Source of the DNA: Tepidamorphus sp. | GTDB lineage: Bacteria > Pseudomonadota > Alphaproteobacteria > Rhizobiales > Tepidamorphaceae | Direction: 5' to 3' | Assembly (NCBI GenBank): GCA_028280885.1 | Contig: JANQKY010000003.1 | Coordinates: 1-42,194, forward strand | Length of the DNA: 42,194 nt | In this document: one piece after another, positions 32,082-40,019 of the stretch | How the letters are laid out: each line of letters begins with the position of its first letter | Numbering within the stretch: the first letter of the stretch is position 1 | The notes under the pieces: generated by a model | Seen by the model: only the letters and a program-made list of their open reading frames with translations | Database searches by the model: none | What the model was told of the DNA's origin: nothing | Translations under genes and position numbers: made by a program

Positions 32082-32094
32082 TCATATTTGCCTG

Positions 32095-32125
32095 TTGACA
32101 TTCTGCAAGAGGGTGGTGCGATAAT
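32095..32125 (+). promoter_or_regulatory. Promoter of the TRAP operon
   Basis: A consensus -35 TTGACA (32095-32100) and a -10 GATAAT (32120-32125) are 19 bases apart, somewhat long, which fits a regulated promoter. The IclR palindrome lies 14 bases upstream of the -35 box. Confidence 0.55.
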
Positions 32126-32221
32126 ATTGGTCGCTGGTCAGGGAAAGCCAGCGTTCGCGCGAGCCGGTCTCCGCAGATCCCCACGGGATCGGCCCTTCGC
32201 GACGCTCATCGGCGACGCTTA

Positions 32222-32247
32222 CCGGCGCGGCAGACCCCGCGCCGGTC
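32222..32247 (+). promoter_or_regulatory. Leader hairpin before the TRAP binding-protein gene
   Basis: ACCGGCGCGG-cagacc-CCGCGCCGGT, a perfect 10-bp GC stem in the 5' leader, ends 6 bases before the AAAGGGAGG ribosome site of dctP. It could stabilise the transcript or modulate initiation; no riboswitch class is recognisable. Confidence 0.5.
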
Positions 32248-32268
32248 CCAAAGGGAGGAAAAAAACCA

Positions 32269-33348
32269 ATGAAACGTCTGCTTGGTGGATTGCTGATGCC
32301 TGCGGTTCTGGTCGCGGGCCTTGCCACGGTCACGCTGCCCGGCGCGGCCGACGCGCAGATGCGCGAGTTGCGCTTTGCCGAATTCGGCCCCAACCGCGGC
32401 ACCCGCGCGGCCGCGCTGGAATGGCTCGACAAGGAAATGCGCGCCCGCAGCAACGGCGAACTGGGCCTCAACATCACCTGGGGCGGCGCGCTGCTCGGCG
32501 CCAAGACCGCCGCCCAGGGCCTGTCCGACGGCGTCGCCGACATGGCCTCGATCGTCCCGGTCTACGCGCCGGGGCAACTGGTTGCCTATGAGGTGGTCGA
32601 CACGATCCAGTTCGGCGACGAGTGGGTCGGCATGATGGCGACCTACGATTTCATGACCACGAACAAGGATGCGCTGGCCGAGCAGGACAAGGCCAATATC
32701 AAGTATTTCGGCAACTACACGACCGGTCCCACGCAGCTTCTGATGAAGGACAAGGCGGTCACCAGCCCGGGCGATCTCGACGGCAAGACGATCCGCGCCA
32801 CCGGCGCCTTCGTGCCCGCGCTCGAAGCCGAGGGCGCCTCGACCGTCTCGGTCTCCCAGCCGAAGGTCTATGAAGCGATCTCGAACGGCTCGGTCGACGG
32901 GTCGACCACCTATTACTACGTCGTCAAGGCCTACAAGCAATACGAGGTCGCCGACTACATCACCGAACTGAACATGGGCCAGGTGCTCGCCTTCGGCATC
33001 GGTATGAACATGAACACCTACAAGAGCCTGAAGCCCGAGCAGCAGACGCTGATCGACGAATTGGGCAAGGACTTCACCGCCTATATGGCCGAGAAGATGC
33101 ACGACTCGCGCAGCACGGTGAAGGCCGAGCTGCAGGCGGGGATCGACGGCCACAAGGTCGAGGTCGTCAAGCCGTCCGATGAACTGCGCGCCGAACTGGT
33201 GCAGATCGCCAATGACGACGTGGTGCGCTGGATGGCCAAGGCCGAGGAAAAGGGCATGGTCGCCGAGGACGTCTACAAGTCCTATGAAACGCTGGTGGCG
33301 AAATACACCGCCGAGCGCGACGCCAAGGGCTATCCCTGGGACCGCTAG
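32269..33348 (+). CDS. TRAP transporter substrate-binding protein, DctP family
   Basis: 359 residues. A signal peptide of ~29 residues ends PGAADAQ-MRE. The mature part has DctP features: LRFAEFGPNRGT, LLGAKTAAQGLSDGVADMASI, GKTIRATGAF with the Arg that binds the substrate carboxylate, and VSVSQPKVYEAISNGSVDGSTT. AAAGGGAGG precedes the ATG. With DctQ and DctM downstream it imports an organic acid driven by a sodium or proton gradient. By the IclR link, the acid should be the feedstock of the LeuC-LeuD-lyase operon. Confidence 0.93.
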   Translation: MKRLLGGLLMPAVLVAGLATVTLPGAADAQMRELRFAEFGPNRGTRAAALEWLDKEMRARSNGELGLNITWGGALLGAKTAAQGLSDGVADMASIVPVYAPGQLVAYEVVDTIQFGDEWVGMMATYDFMTTNKDALAEQDKANIKYFGNYTTGPTQLLMKDKAVTSPGDLDGKTIRATGAFVPALEAEGASTVSVSQPKVYEAISNGSVDGSTTYYYVVKAYKQYEVADYITELNMGQVLAFGIGMNMNTYKSLKPEQQTLIDELGKDFTAYMAEKMHDSRSTVKAELQAGIDGHKVEVVKPSDELRAELVQIANDDVVRWMAKAEEKGMVAEDVYKSYETLVAKYTAERDAKGYPWDR

Positions 33349-33423
33349 CGGCTATGCGCAGGCTGGCGCGTCTGGCGCCGCGCCGGCTTGCCACCTCGCT
33401 GTCGGGCCTCAAGGCGACGTGAC

Positions 33424-33930
33424 ATGGCTCTGCGTCTTCTCACCCTGATAGAGAACGCCGCCGTCTGGCTGGCCTGCCTGTCGCTTCTCGTGATGGGCGG
33501 CATCGTCGCGACATCGGTGCTCGGGCGCGAACTGTTCAACGCGCCCGTGCCCGACGATCTCCTGATGATCGGCCTCCTGATGGTCTGCGTGATCATGCTG
33601 CCGCTGGCCTATGTCGAGCGCGGCAACGGCCATATCGTCGTCACCGTCATCGCCGATCGCCTGCCCGGCCGGCTGCAGGCCGTCCTGTCGGCGTTCGGCC
33701 GCCTGCTGTTCGGGCTGTTTCTCGGCACCATGGGCGTCATCATCGCCTGGAAGGTGCCGTCCGAATTCGCCCAGAAGCTTTACTATGACGGCCGGCTGGA
33801 AGTGCCGACCTGGCCGATGAAGGCGGTTTTCGTTGTGGCGACGGCAATCTTCCTGTTACGGCTTCTCGTCAATATCGCAGCCGACCTGCGCCGCGCGGTC
33901 CGCCGCGCCGCACCGACCGGATCCTCATAA
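33424..33930 (+). CDS. TRAP transporter small permease, DctQ family
   Basis: 168 residues with four membrane helices. ATG 33424 is used; the in-frame TTG at 33388 would add an Arg-rich stretch unlike the family. PDDLLMIGLLMVCVIMLPLAYVERGNGHIVV is the usual conserved DctQ segment around helix two (residues about 41-70). It overlaps the DctM start by one base (TAATG). It couples the binding protein to the DctM channel. Confidence 0.9.
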   Translation: MALRLLTLIENAAVWLACLSLLVMGGIVATSVLGRELFNAPVPDDLLMIGLLMVCVIMLPLAYVERGNGHIVVTVIADRLPGRLQAVLSAFGRLLFGLFLGTMGVIIAWKVPSEFAQKLYYDGRLEVPTWPMKAVFVVATAIFLLRLLVNIAADLRRAVRRAAPTGSS

Positions 33931-35270
33931 TGGAGCCGTTGACGGTCGGCCTCTACGCGATCGCGGCGACGCTGGTCATGCTGGCGTTGCGGGTGCCGAT
34001 CGCAGCCGCGCTCGGCAGCGCGGCGGCGGTCGGCATCTTCGTCATCTTCGCCTGGCGTCCCGGCCAGCCCTTTATCGCCGAATGGGCCTGGCAGCCGACC
34101 TTCTCGCTGCTCGCCAACAACCCGTATGCCTTCATCACCAGCTACACGCTGTCGACCATCCCGCTGTTCATCTTCATGGGGCATCTGGCCTATGAGGCGG
34201 GCTTCACGACGGATATCTACCGCGCCGCCCGGCTGTGGCTGTCCCGGCTGCCCGGCGGGGTTGCGATGGCTTCCGTCGTCGGCTGCGGCGGGTTCTCGGC
34301 GATCACCGGCTCGTCGGTCGCCTGTGCTGCGGCGATGGGCCGGATCGCCATCCCCGAGATGCTGCGGTTCGGCTACGCCCGGTCGCTGGCCGCCGGCTCG
34401 GTCGCGATCGGCGGCACGCTCGGATCGCTGATCCCGCCAAGCGTGCTGTTCATCCTCTACGGCATCTTCGCCGAGCAATCGATCGCCAAGCTGTTCATCG
34501 CGGCGATCCTGCCCGGGATCCTGTCGCTGGCGGCCTATCTGGTGGTGATCTATATCTGGGTCCGCCTGCGCCCCGAGGCCGCGCCGATCCCCGACGAGGA
34601 GATCACCCGGGCCGAGCGGATGGGCGCGCTGAAGGACTGCTGGGCGATCATCACGCTGTTCGTCGTCGTGGTCGGCGGCATCTATGTCGGCCTGTTCACG
34701 CCGACCGAGGCCGCCGGGATGGGCGCGGCGGCAACGCTGGTGCTCGGCGTCGTGCTCGGCCGGCTGAAGCTTGCCGGCATCTACGCCGCGCTCAAGGACA
34801 GCGTCTATCAGTCCTCGATGATCTTCGTGATCGCGATCGGCGGCAAGCTGTTCGTCAACTTCATCGCGCTCACCGGCCTTGCAGGCGACATCACCGCCTG
34901 GATCGAGACCTCCGGGGTCTCGGTCTTCATGGTGATGGGACTGATCGTGGTGATGTATATCTTCCTGGGCATGTTTCTCGACCCGATCGGCATCATCCTC
35001 CTGACGCTGCCGCTCACCATACCGATCGTCGAGACCTTCGGGTTTTCGCTGATCTGGTTCGGCGTCGTGGTCATCAAGCTACTGGAGATCGGCCTTGTGA
35101 CGCCACCGATCGGCCTGAACGTGTTCGTCATCAAGTCGATCGTCGGCGACCGCGTTCCGCTGGAATCGATCTTCGGCGGCGTGGCGTGGTTCCTGCTGAT
35201 CGAGGTCTTCGTCCTGGCCGCGATCATCGCGGTGCCGTGGATATCCCTGGTCCTGGTCGGTTTCGTCTGA
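33930..35270 (+). CDS. TRAP transporter large permease, DctM family
   Basis: 446 residues, about 12 membrane helices. Characteristic DctM motifs are IPLFIFMGHLAYEAG, GGVAMASVVGCGGFSAITGSSVACAAAMGRIAIPEM, GGTLGSLIPPSVLFILYGI, FTPTEAAGMGAAATLVLG and LVTPPIGLNVFVIKSI, the paired hairpin loops that form the substrate site. Last gene of the TRAP operon; no clear terminator follows, and the sequence directly after it contains a mobilization-gene fragment. Confidence 0.95.
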   Translation: MEPLTVGLYAIAATLVMLALRVPIAAALGSAAAVGIFVIFAWRPGQPFIAEWAWQPTFSLLANNPYAFITSYTLSTIPLFIFMGHLAYEAGFTTDIYRAARLWLSRLPGGVAMASVVGCGGFSAITGSSVACAAAMGRIAIPEMLRFGYARSLAAGSVAIGGTLGSLIPPSVLFILYGIFAEQSIAKLFIAAILPGILSLAAYLVVIYIWVRLRPEAAPIPDEEITRAERMGALKDCWAIITLFVVVVGGIYVGLFTPTEAAGMGAAATLVLGVVLGRLKLAGIYAALKDSVYQSSMIFVIAIGGKLFVNFIALTGLAGDITAWIETSGVSVFMVMGLIVVMYIFLGMFLDPIGIILLTLPLTIPIVETFGFSLIWFGVVVIKLLEIGLVTPPIGLNVFVIKSIVGDRVPLESIFGGVAWFLLIEVFVLAAIIAVPWISLVLVGFV

Positions 35271-35314
35271 CCGCACCCAGAGCATACGCCGGCCCCGACA
35301 GCGCCAAGGGCATC

Positions 35315-35482
35315 GACAATGCGTTCCGAAGAGCTGCCGTTCGGCCTGCGCCGAAGAAGAAACGCCCGCCGCCTTTCTCCATTCGATTCAGCGTCGACGA
35401 GCTTGCGACGTTTCGCAGGGATGCCGGCGCATGGCCCGCCCAACCTTGTAATCAGCGGCGGAACCGGGCACCCTCGCCATGA
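35315..35482 (+). pseudogene. Truncated ribbon-helix-helix mobilization-type (MobC-like) fragment
   Basis: In frame from 35315 the sequence reads DNAFRRAAVRPAPKKKRPPP followed by FSIRFSVDELATFRRDAGAWP. This matches the start of small relaxosome accessory proteins, whose pattern is PPPFSIRxSxEExxxLxxxAGxxPLxxYI. After AGAWP the similarity stops and the frame ends at 35482, so the C-terminal half of the domain is missing. No start codon or ribosome site is convincing. It marks an old integration or deletion point between the TRAP operon and the protease module. The assignment is by motif only. Confidence 0.5.
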
Positions 35483-35547
35483 AACAAGGTCACTTGGGAC
35501 GTATCGGTTAAAGACTTTACCTCGTTCACGTTTCGCGAGCGGATGGG

Positions 35548-36705
35548 ATGGTCAGAACCCTGTCAGACGCACTGAACTACGCGCTGGACAACCGTCCAGG
35601 CGATCAGGCGAACCCATTTGGCGCGGCCGGTGGTCAAACGCGTTCTCCCAGCAGTGCGACCATCGCCGCGCTTTCTTTTCCCGGCGCGGACACCGCACCC
35701 TTTTTGCTGCTCGACGATGCGCGCTTGCCGGGCGACAGTGCCATGTCGCGTATGTTCTCGCTGCCCCTGGGCCAACGGGCAGCGCGGGTGATCGGCAACG
35801 AGGACGTGACGCTGGAGCGCAGCCGCGCGCTGTCGGTCGAGATCATGGCCGAAGCGCTTTTGCGCGACAAACGCTTCCCTCGCGAACTGGTGCAGGTCAG
35901 CTACGGCGACTGGAACACGCCGCCGATGTTCATCGTGATGAATCCGGACATGGAGGACATCAACGAGACGCGCGTGGTCACAAACGAGTTCGACCTGCCT
36001 CCCAAGGAACTCTTCGCCGCCGCCAGGCGGTTGTTGCCGCGTCTCGATGGCATGACCCGCGTCGCCCTGGCCAGCTATCTGGCGGGCGGGATGGACGGGT
36101 TGGCCCAGCTTTTCGCGATTTGCCGGCCCGAGGTCGTTATGACCCGAAAGCCCGAGATGGAGGCCCTGTGCCTGCCCGATCCGCTGCTCAAGGCCACGGG
36201 CACATTGCCCGGCACCGTCGGCATCGTCTGTGTCGATGATCAGGGCGTGATGGGCGTGACCACCGCCTGGCATGTGGCGGGCAACACCGGCGATCCTGTC
36301 GATGTCAACGGGCAAAACGAGACCGTGGGCGCTGTCAGCCAGGTGCAGGACATTGCCTTCATCCCGCTCAGCCGCCCGCGCCCCCCTACCGTCTCCCGCA
36401 AGGTCATGCAGGGCTACGGCCCGCGCCATCAGGGGATGCTCGATTTCGAGGGCGCTGTGACCGGCAAGGACAGTGCGCAGCTTGTCACTGTCTCTCCCGG
36501 ATTGCTCAGCCGCGATCCCTATAACCGGCTCACGCTTCAGACAGAGATGAAGGCCAATGGCGGCGACAGCGGCTGCGCGCTGCTTGAGGGCCAAGAGGTT
36601 GTAGGCTTTGCCCTGCGCAACACCAAACCCGGCCAATATCCGGAATTTACCGAGTGGATTTGGGCCGACAACGCCCTCGCCGCGCTCGACCTGACCCCGT
36701 TTTAG
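35548..36705 (+). CDS. Cytosolic trypsin-like serine protease, N-terminally extended, family unrecognised
   Basis: 385 residues. The C-terminal half looks like a chymotrypsin-fold protease: GTVGIVCVDDQGVMGVTTAWHVAG gives catalytic H242 in a TAxH context, VQDIAFIPL gives D268, and KANGGDSGCALLEGQEVVGFAL gives S341 in the GDSG motif. The 26-residue His-Asp spacing suits bacterial HtrA- or alpha-lytic-like folds. The first ~215 residues match nothing I know. They contain a RELVQVSYGDWNTPPMFIVMNP segment. No signal peptide or membrane helix is seen, so it is an intracellular protease, unlike most secreted relatives. The next gene begins 30 bases later. Stand-alone cytosolic trypsin-like proteins often serve in bacterial conflict and stress systems; this one is undetermined. 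Confidence 0.72.
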   Translation: MVRTLSDALNYALDNRPGDQANPFGAAGGQTRSPSSATIAALSFPGADTAPFLLLDDARLPGDSAMSRMFSLPLGQRAARVIGNEDVTLERSRALSVEIMAEALLRDKRFPRELVQVSYGDWNTPPMFIVMNPDMEDINETRVVTNEFDLPPKELFAAARRLLPRLDGMTRVALASYLAGGMDGLAQLFAICRPEVVMTRKPEMEALCLPDPLLKATGTLPGTVGIVCVDDQGVMGVTTAWHVAGNTGDPVDVNGQNETVGAVSQVQDIAFIPLSRPRPPTVSRKVMQGYGPRHQGMLDFEGAVTGKDSAQLVTVSPGLLSRDPYNRLTLQTEMKANGGDSGCALLEGQEVVGFALRNTKPGQYPEFTEWIWADNALAALDLTPF

Positions 36706-36735
36706 ACCGCGCTGTATTCTTGAAAGGACATTTCC

Positions 36736-37737
36736 ATGGGATTTCTGACTGACCTGCTGAAAAGGATCAAATCCGCCCCTCCCACCGACTACACCGTCCT
36801 GCGCGAATTGGCGGACCCCGGCACCGGGATTGCAGGCGCGCAGATGGAACCCGATGAAACCTATCTGGAAGTGTTCGTCGAAAGCATGCGCCTGCAGGAG
36901 GGCCGCCGCTTTGCCACCCGCTTCAACGGGATGATCTACAGCTTCATCTCATTCGCGCGCGCAGGGGCAGCCAATGCCGAGATGGCCTCCGTCACCAAGC
37001 CGGGAAAGCTGGCCGAGCTCGACCCCAACAACCTCGATCGGGTGATCACGATCGAAAACAAGCTTCTGGGCGCTGTCCCGTGGCGCGGCGGCACGCTGGG
37101 GCTGGAGTTGGGCCTTTTTTCCGTCAAGTCCGGCAATCTGTTGTCGCCGATACTCGACTATGTCACGCGCGTCTCCGAAGCGGGCGGCATCTCCTTCGTG
37201 GGCAAGGTCAAACCCTTCCTGCCGCTCATCACCGAAGGGCTCGACCTGATCGCTGGCCAGACCGAGGACGTGGCCATCGAGGTGGCGCTCGATGCAGACC
37301 TCACGCTCGGGCTCAGCGAATATCTGGCCATCATCGCCCGCAAACGTGGCCAGATCGCACCCGCCGATGTGACGCTCGACCCCACCGACCGACGGCTCCT
37401 TGTGAACGGCAGACCACTTGAGGCCAGCTACTGCGTTCTCTCGCTGCGGGCCACACCACAAAAGGCCGACTATGGCGAAATCCCCGAGCTTGCCGCCGCC
37501 TATGCGGCCTTCCGCGATGCCCTGAAGTCCGGCAGACGCACCAATGCGGCCGATGCAAAACAGGCCCTGCGCATCGCGATCTACTCCACACCCGATCTGA
37601 TCGATGCCGACAAAGACCGGCTGGTCGCGCTCAATGAAAAGGAGTTCAACCGCATCTTCGCCGGCGGCCCGATCGGGGCAAAGGACGTGGCGCCCCCGGC
37701 AGAGACGCTCTACGATCTGGGGCTCTACGACACCTGA
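36736..37737 (+). CDS. Unknown 333-residue protein, operon partner of the protease
   Basis: No family recognised. The start has GAAAGGA 8 bases upstream. The N-terminus is a short amphipathic helix (GFLTDLLKRIKSAP); the middle has alternating strands and helices and a hydrophobic, glycine-rich stretch from about residue 115 (WRGGTLGLELGLFSVKSGNLLSPILDYV, then a GLDLIAG segment), and the C-terminal third (from about 215: TLDPTDRRLLVNGRPLEASYCVLSLRAT) looks like a small strand-rich domain followed by helices. No signal peptide or clear membrane span. Its 30-base distance from the protease gene and the terminator-like palindrome behind it suggest a self-contained two-gene unit. It may be substrate, regulator or sensor of the protease; that is inference. 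Confidence 0.7.
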   Translation: MGFLTDLLKRIKSAPPTDYTVLRELADPGTGIAGAQMEPDETYLEVFVESMRLQEGRRFATRFNGMIYSFISFARAGAANAEMASVTKPGKLAELDPNNLDRVITIENKLLGAVPWRGGTLGLELGLFSVKSGNLLSPILDYVTRVSEAGGISFVGKVKPFLPLITEGLDLIAGQTEDVAIEVALDADLTLGLSEYLAIIARKRGQIAPADVTLDPTDRRLLVNGRPLEASYCVLSLRATPQKADYGEIPELAAAYAAFRDALKSGRRTNAADAKQALRIAIYSTPDLIDADKDRLVALNEKEFNRIFAGGPIGAKDVAPPAETLYDLGLYDT

Positions 37738-37809
37738 CAGGGCATCGCGTGCAGGCGGTGCGTGTCGTCGATCGCAAACCCCCAATGAATCGCAAGGGGG
37801 ACCGGCTCG

Positions 37810-37892
37810 TTTGGGCCAAATCCGGCCGTCATTCTCGACCATATCCCCGATATGGCCTTCGAATGACGGCTTGACCTTGGCCCAAATGGGCC
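37810..37892. repeat. Multi-arm palindrome after the protease module
   Basis: Three nested inverted repeats form one long hairpin: TTTGGGCCAA (37810) with TTGGCCCAAA (37877), GCCGTCATTC (37825) with GAATGACGGC (37861), and CCATATC (37839) with GATATGG (37849). The outer 3' arm can instead pair with the following TGGGCC (37887-37892), so two structures compete. It may be a bidirectional terminator between converging operons, or a mobile palindromic element. Confidence 0.75.
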
Positions 37893-37934
37893 GCGTCAGA
37901 CCGATGCTCTAGGGCCTGTCTTGCAAATACAGGG

Positions 37935-39941
37935 TCATTCTGACGGCACTGCTGAGTACTCCGTCTGCGCTTGCATGCCTGCACGCCACGCAACGCTCAA
38001 CGGCAGAAGCGCCAGCGCCAGGCCGACAATCGTGAGCGTGGCTGTACCAAGCCCTGCCCCAAGGTCGGTGGGTGCGGCGATCACAAAACCCGCGACGAAA
38101 AGCAGACATCGCATCCCCATGCTGAACGCCCCGCCATGCAAAGGCCCGACAAAGCTCACATATCCTTGGAAAGATGCGGAAATGAGCCAGATGCCGACAA
38201 GCGCACAGATCAGCACGAACAAGATTTCCAAAGGCGCCCCCTGCCCGATCAGCGCCGGATTAAGCACGAAGAAGAAGGGCACGACATAAATCACCCCGCC
38301 GAGTTTCATCGCCTCGATCCCTGTTCGGAAGGCGTTTGCCCCGGCCATGGAGGCCGCTGCGAATGCGCCAAGGGCGACGGGCGGCGTGATGAAACTCACC
38401 ATCCCCCAATAGAGAATGAAGAGGTGCACGGCGAGTTCGTTCAGCCCGGCTTGCACAAGCGCCGGCGCCAGGACGACTGCGAGGAAAATGTAACAGGCCG
38501 TGACTGTCATCCCCATCCCGAAGATGAAGGAGGTCAGCGCGCCCATCACCAGCAGCATTGGCACGGAACTGCCCGCCATATGGACCAATTCGTTGGCCAG
38601 CGGCCCTGTCAGGCCCGTAGCCTGAAACGCGCCGACGATCATGCCGATACCCAGCAGCACCGCGACAAGCTCAGACAATGTGCGTCCGACAGCGGCGACG
38701 ATGTCGAAGAAGCCGCTAAGGGAAACGCGGTCGCGCCGCCTGAACTGGTTGACGATCAACAGGAGGACAACGGCGTAGAACGGCGCCGTTGTCTCCCAGC
38801 GGTACGCGACCATAAGGTAGATCAGAAGCGCGAAGACCGCGATGTAGAGCCAGCCTTCGCGCAAGGTCTGCACGACGCGCGGGCGGTTTTGCGCCGCAAG
38901 GCCCGTGAGCCCGCGTCGCGCGGAATAGGCATCGATCTGGACGAAGAGGCAAAAGAAATACAGCAGTGACGGGATCGCCGCCGCCAGCATGATCTCGACA
39001 TAGGGGCGGCCCAGCCACGACGCGATCACGAAGGCCGTCGCGCCCATGATCGGTGGCATCAGCACGCCGCCGGTCGATGCGCACGCCTCGGTCGCCGCCG
39101 CGTAGCGCGACGCAAAACCGGTTTTCTTCATCGCCGGGATCGACACTGATCCCGTGGTCAGCACGTTGGAGATCACCGAGCCGGACATCGAGCCCATAAA
39201 GCCGGACGCGAAGATCGACACTTTCGCCGCGCCGCCCCGGTACCCGCCAACCAGCGACAGGGCCAGATTGTTGAAGAACTTGCCGCCCCCGGTGAATTGC
39301 AGCACCGCGCCGAAGAGGATGAACCCGATGACGAGGTTTCCGAAGGCGCGCATCGGAATGCCGAAAGAGGCCTCCGACGAGATCATGAAATAGGGCACGA
39401 CATCGGTGAAGGGCTGCGTGAACCCGCTCAACGGATCGGGGACACGTTCGGCGAATGTCGGATAGACCGAAAAGACCAGAACGATCCCGAAGAGCACCAG
39501 CCCGCCCGCGCGGCGTGTTCCTTCCAGGATCAGCACATAAAACGCGATCGACATCCAAACCGCGATATTGGGCGGCGCATATTCCCAGCCGGAATCGAGG
39601 CTTTGTCCCGCGGTCACCACAAAAAAGCCCGCCACCACAAGCGTGGCCGCCGAGAGCACCCAATCGTACCATGGCACAACGGCAGAGGCCGGACCGCGGG
39701 CACGGAACGTGATGAAGGTGAGGCTTAAAAACAGCCCGGCCAGCACGTAGAGATACATGCCCTCAAGCATCGAATAGTCGCCGATGCGAAGCTTGAACAG
39801 CTGATTGACCGCAACACCAATCGCCACTGTCGTGAAGACGATAATGGTCCAGCGGGCCGCGCCTTGGAAGGTCAGGCGTTCCGACGCGCGCTCAACCTTT
39901 ATCGCGGCCTGTCCGCGACCTGTATCAGGAGAGGGTGACAT
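37935..39941 (-). CDS. TRAP-TAXI transporter fused permease (DctQM-like)
   Basis: 668 residues with many membrane helices; the length and two-part layout fit the fused 4TM/12TM permeases of TRAP-TAXI systems. Motifs: GYRGGAAKVSIFASGFMGSMSGSVISNVLTTGSVSIPAMKK and EACASTGGVLMPPIMGATAFVIASWLGRPY in the first DctM-like half, and FGMGMTVTACYIFLAVVLAPALV with FITPPVALGAFAAASMAGANAFRTGIEA in the second. ATG 39941 has a GGAG upstream; ATG 39965 has none. Partner of the TAXI binding protein at 40020-41180, across a 78-base gap with a strong hairpin. It imports an organic acid, possibly glutamate or a dicarboxylate as in other TAXI systems. Confidence 0.93.
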   Translation of the reverse strand: MSPSPDTGRGQAAIKVERASERLTFQGAARWTIIVFTTVAIGVAVNQLFKLRIGDYSMLEGMYLYVLAGLFLSLTFITFRARGPASAVVPWYDWVLSAATLVVAGFFVVTAGQSLDSGWEYAPPNIAVWMSIAFYVLILEGTRRAGGLVLFGIVLVFSVYPTFAERVPDPLSGFTQPFTDVVPYFMISSEASFGIPMRAFGNLVIGFILFGAVLQFTGGGKFFNNLALSLVGGYRGGAAKVSIFASGFMGSMSGSVISNVLTTGSVSIPAMKKTGFASRYAAATEACASTGGVLMPPIMGATAFVIASWLGRPYVEIMLAAAIPSLLYFFCLFVQIDAYSARRGLTGLAAQNRPRVVQTLREGWLYIAVFALLIYLMVAYRWETTAPFYAVVLLLIVNQFRRRDRVSLSGFFDIVAAVGRTLSELVAVLLGIGMIVGAFQATGLTGPLANELVHMAGSSVPMLLVMGALTSFIFGMGMTVTACYIFLAVVLAPALVQAGLNELAVHLFILYWGMVSFITPPVALGAFAAASMAGANAFRTGIEAMKLGGVIYVVPFFFVLNPALIGQGAPLEILFVLICALVGIWLISASFQGYVSFVGPLHGGAFSMGMRCLLFVAGFVIAAPTDLGAGLGTATLTIVGLALALLPLSVAWRAGMQAQTEYSAVPSE

Positions 39942-39983
39942 GCGGCTCCAACCTGGCCACCGCATCGGTGGCCGCAGAGTTGC

Positions 39984-40007
39984 GGGGCGGGCCGACCGGC
40001 CCGCCCC
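39984..40007 (-). terminator. Intercistronic hairpin between TAXI binding protein and permease
   Basis: A perfect 10-bp GC stem (GGGGCGGGCC / GGCCCGCCCC) with a 4-base loop, 12 bases after the binding-protein stop. Position and type match the hairpin at 16730, so it probably boosts binding-protein mRNA relative to the permease. Confidence 0.65.
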
Positions 40008-40019
40008 TTAAGATGGCTT

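Noticed and set aside
37738..37934. A tRNA or structured small RNA gene in the gap after the protease module
   Set aside because: The inverted repeats form long linear hairpins, not a cloverleaf, and no conserved tRNA arm sequences are present.
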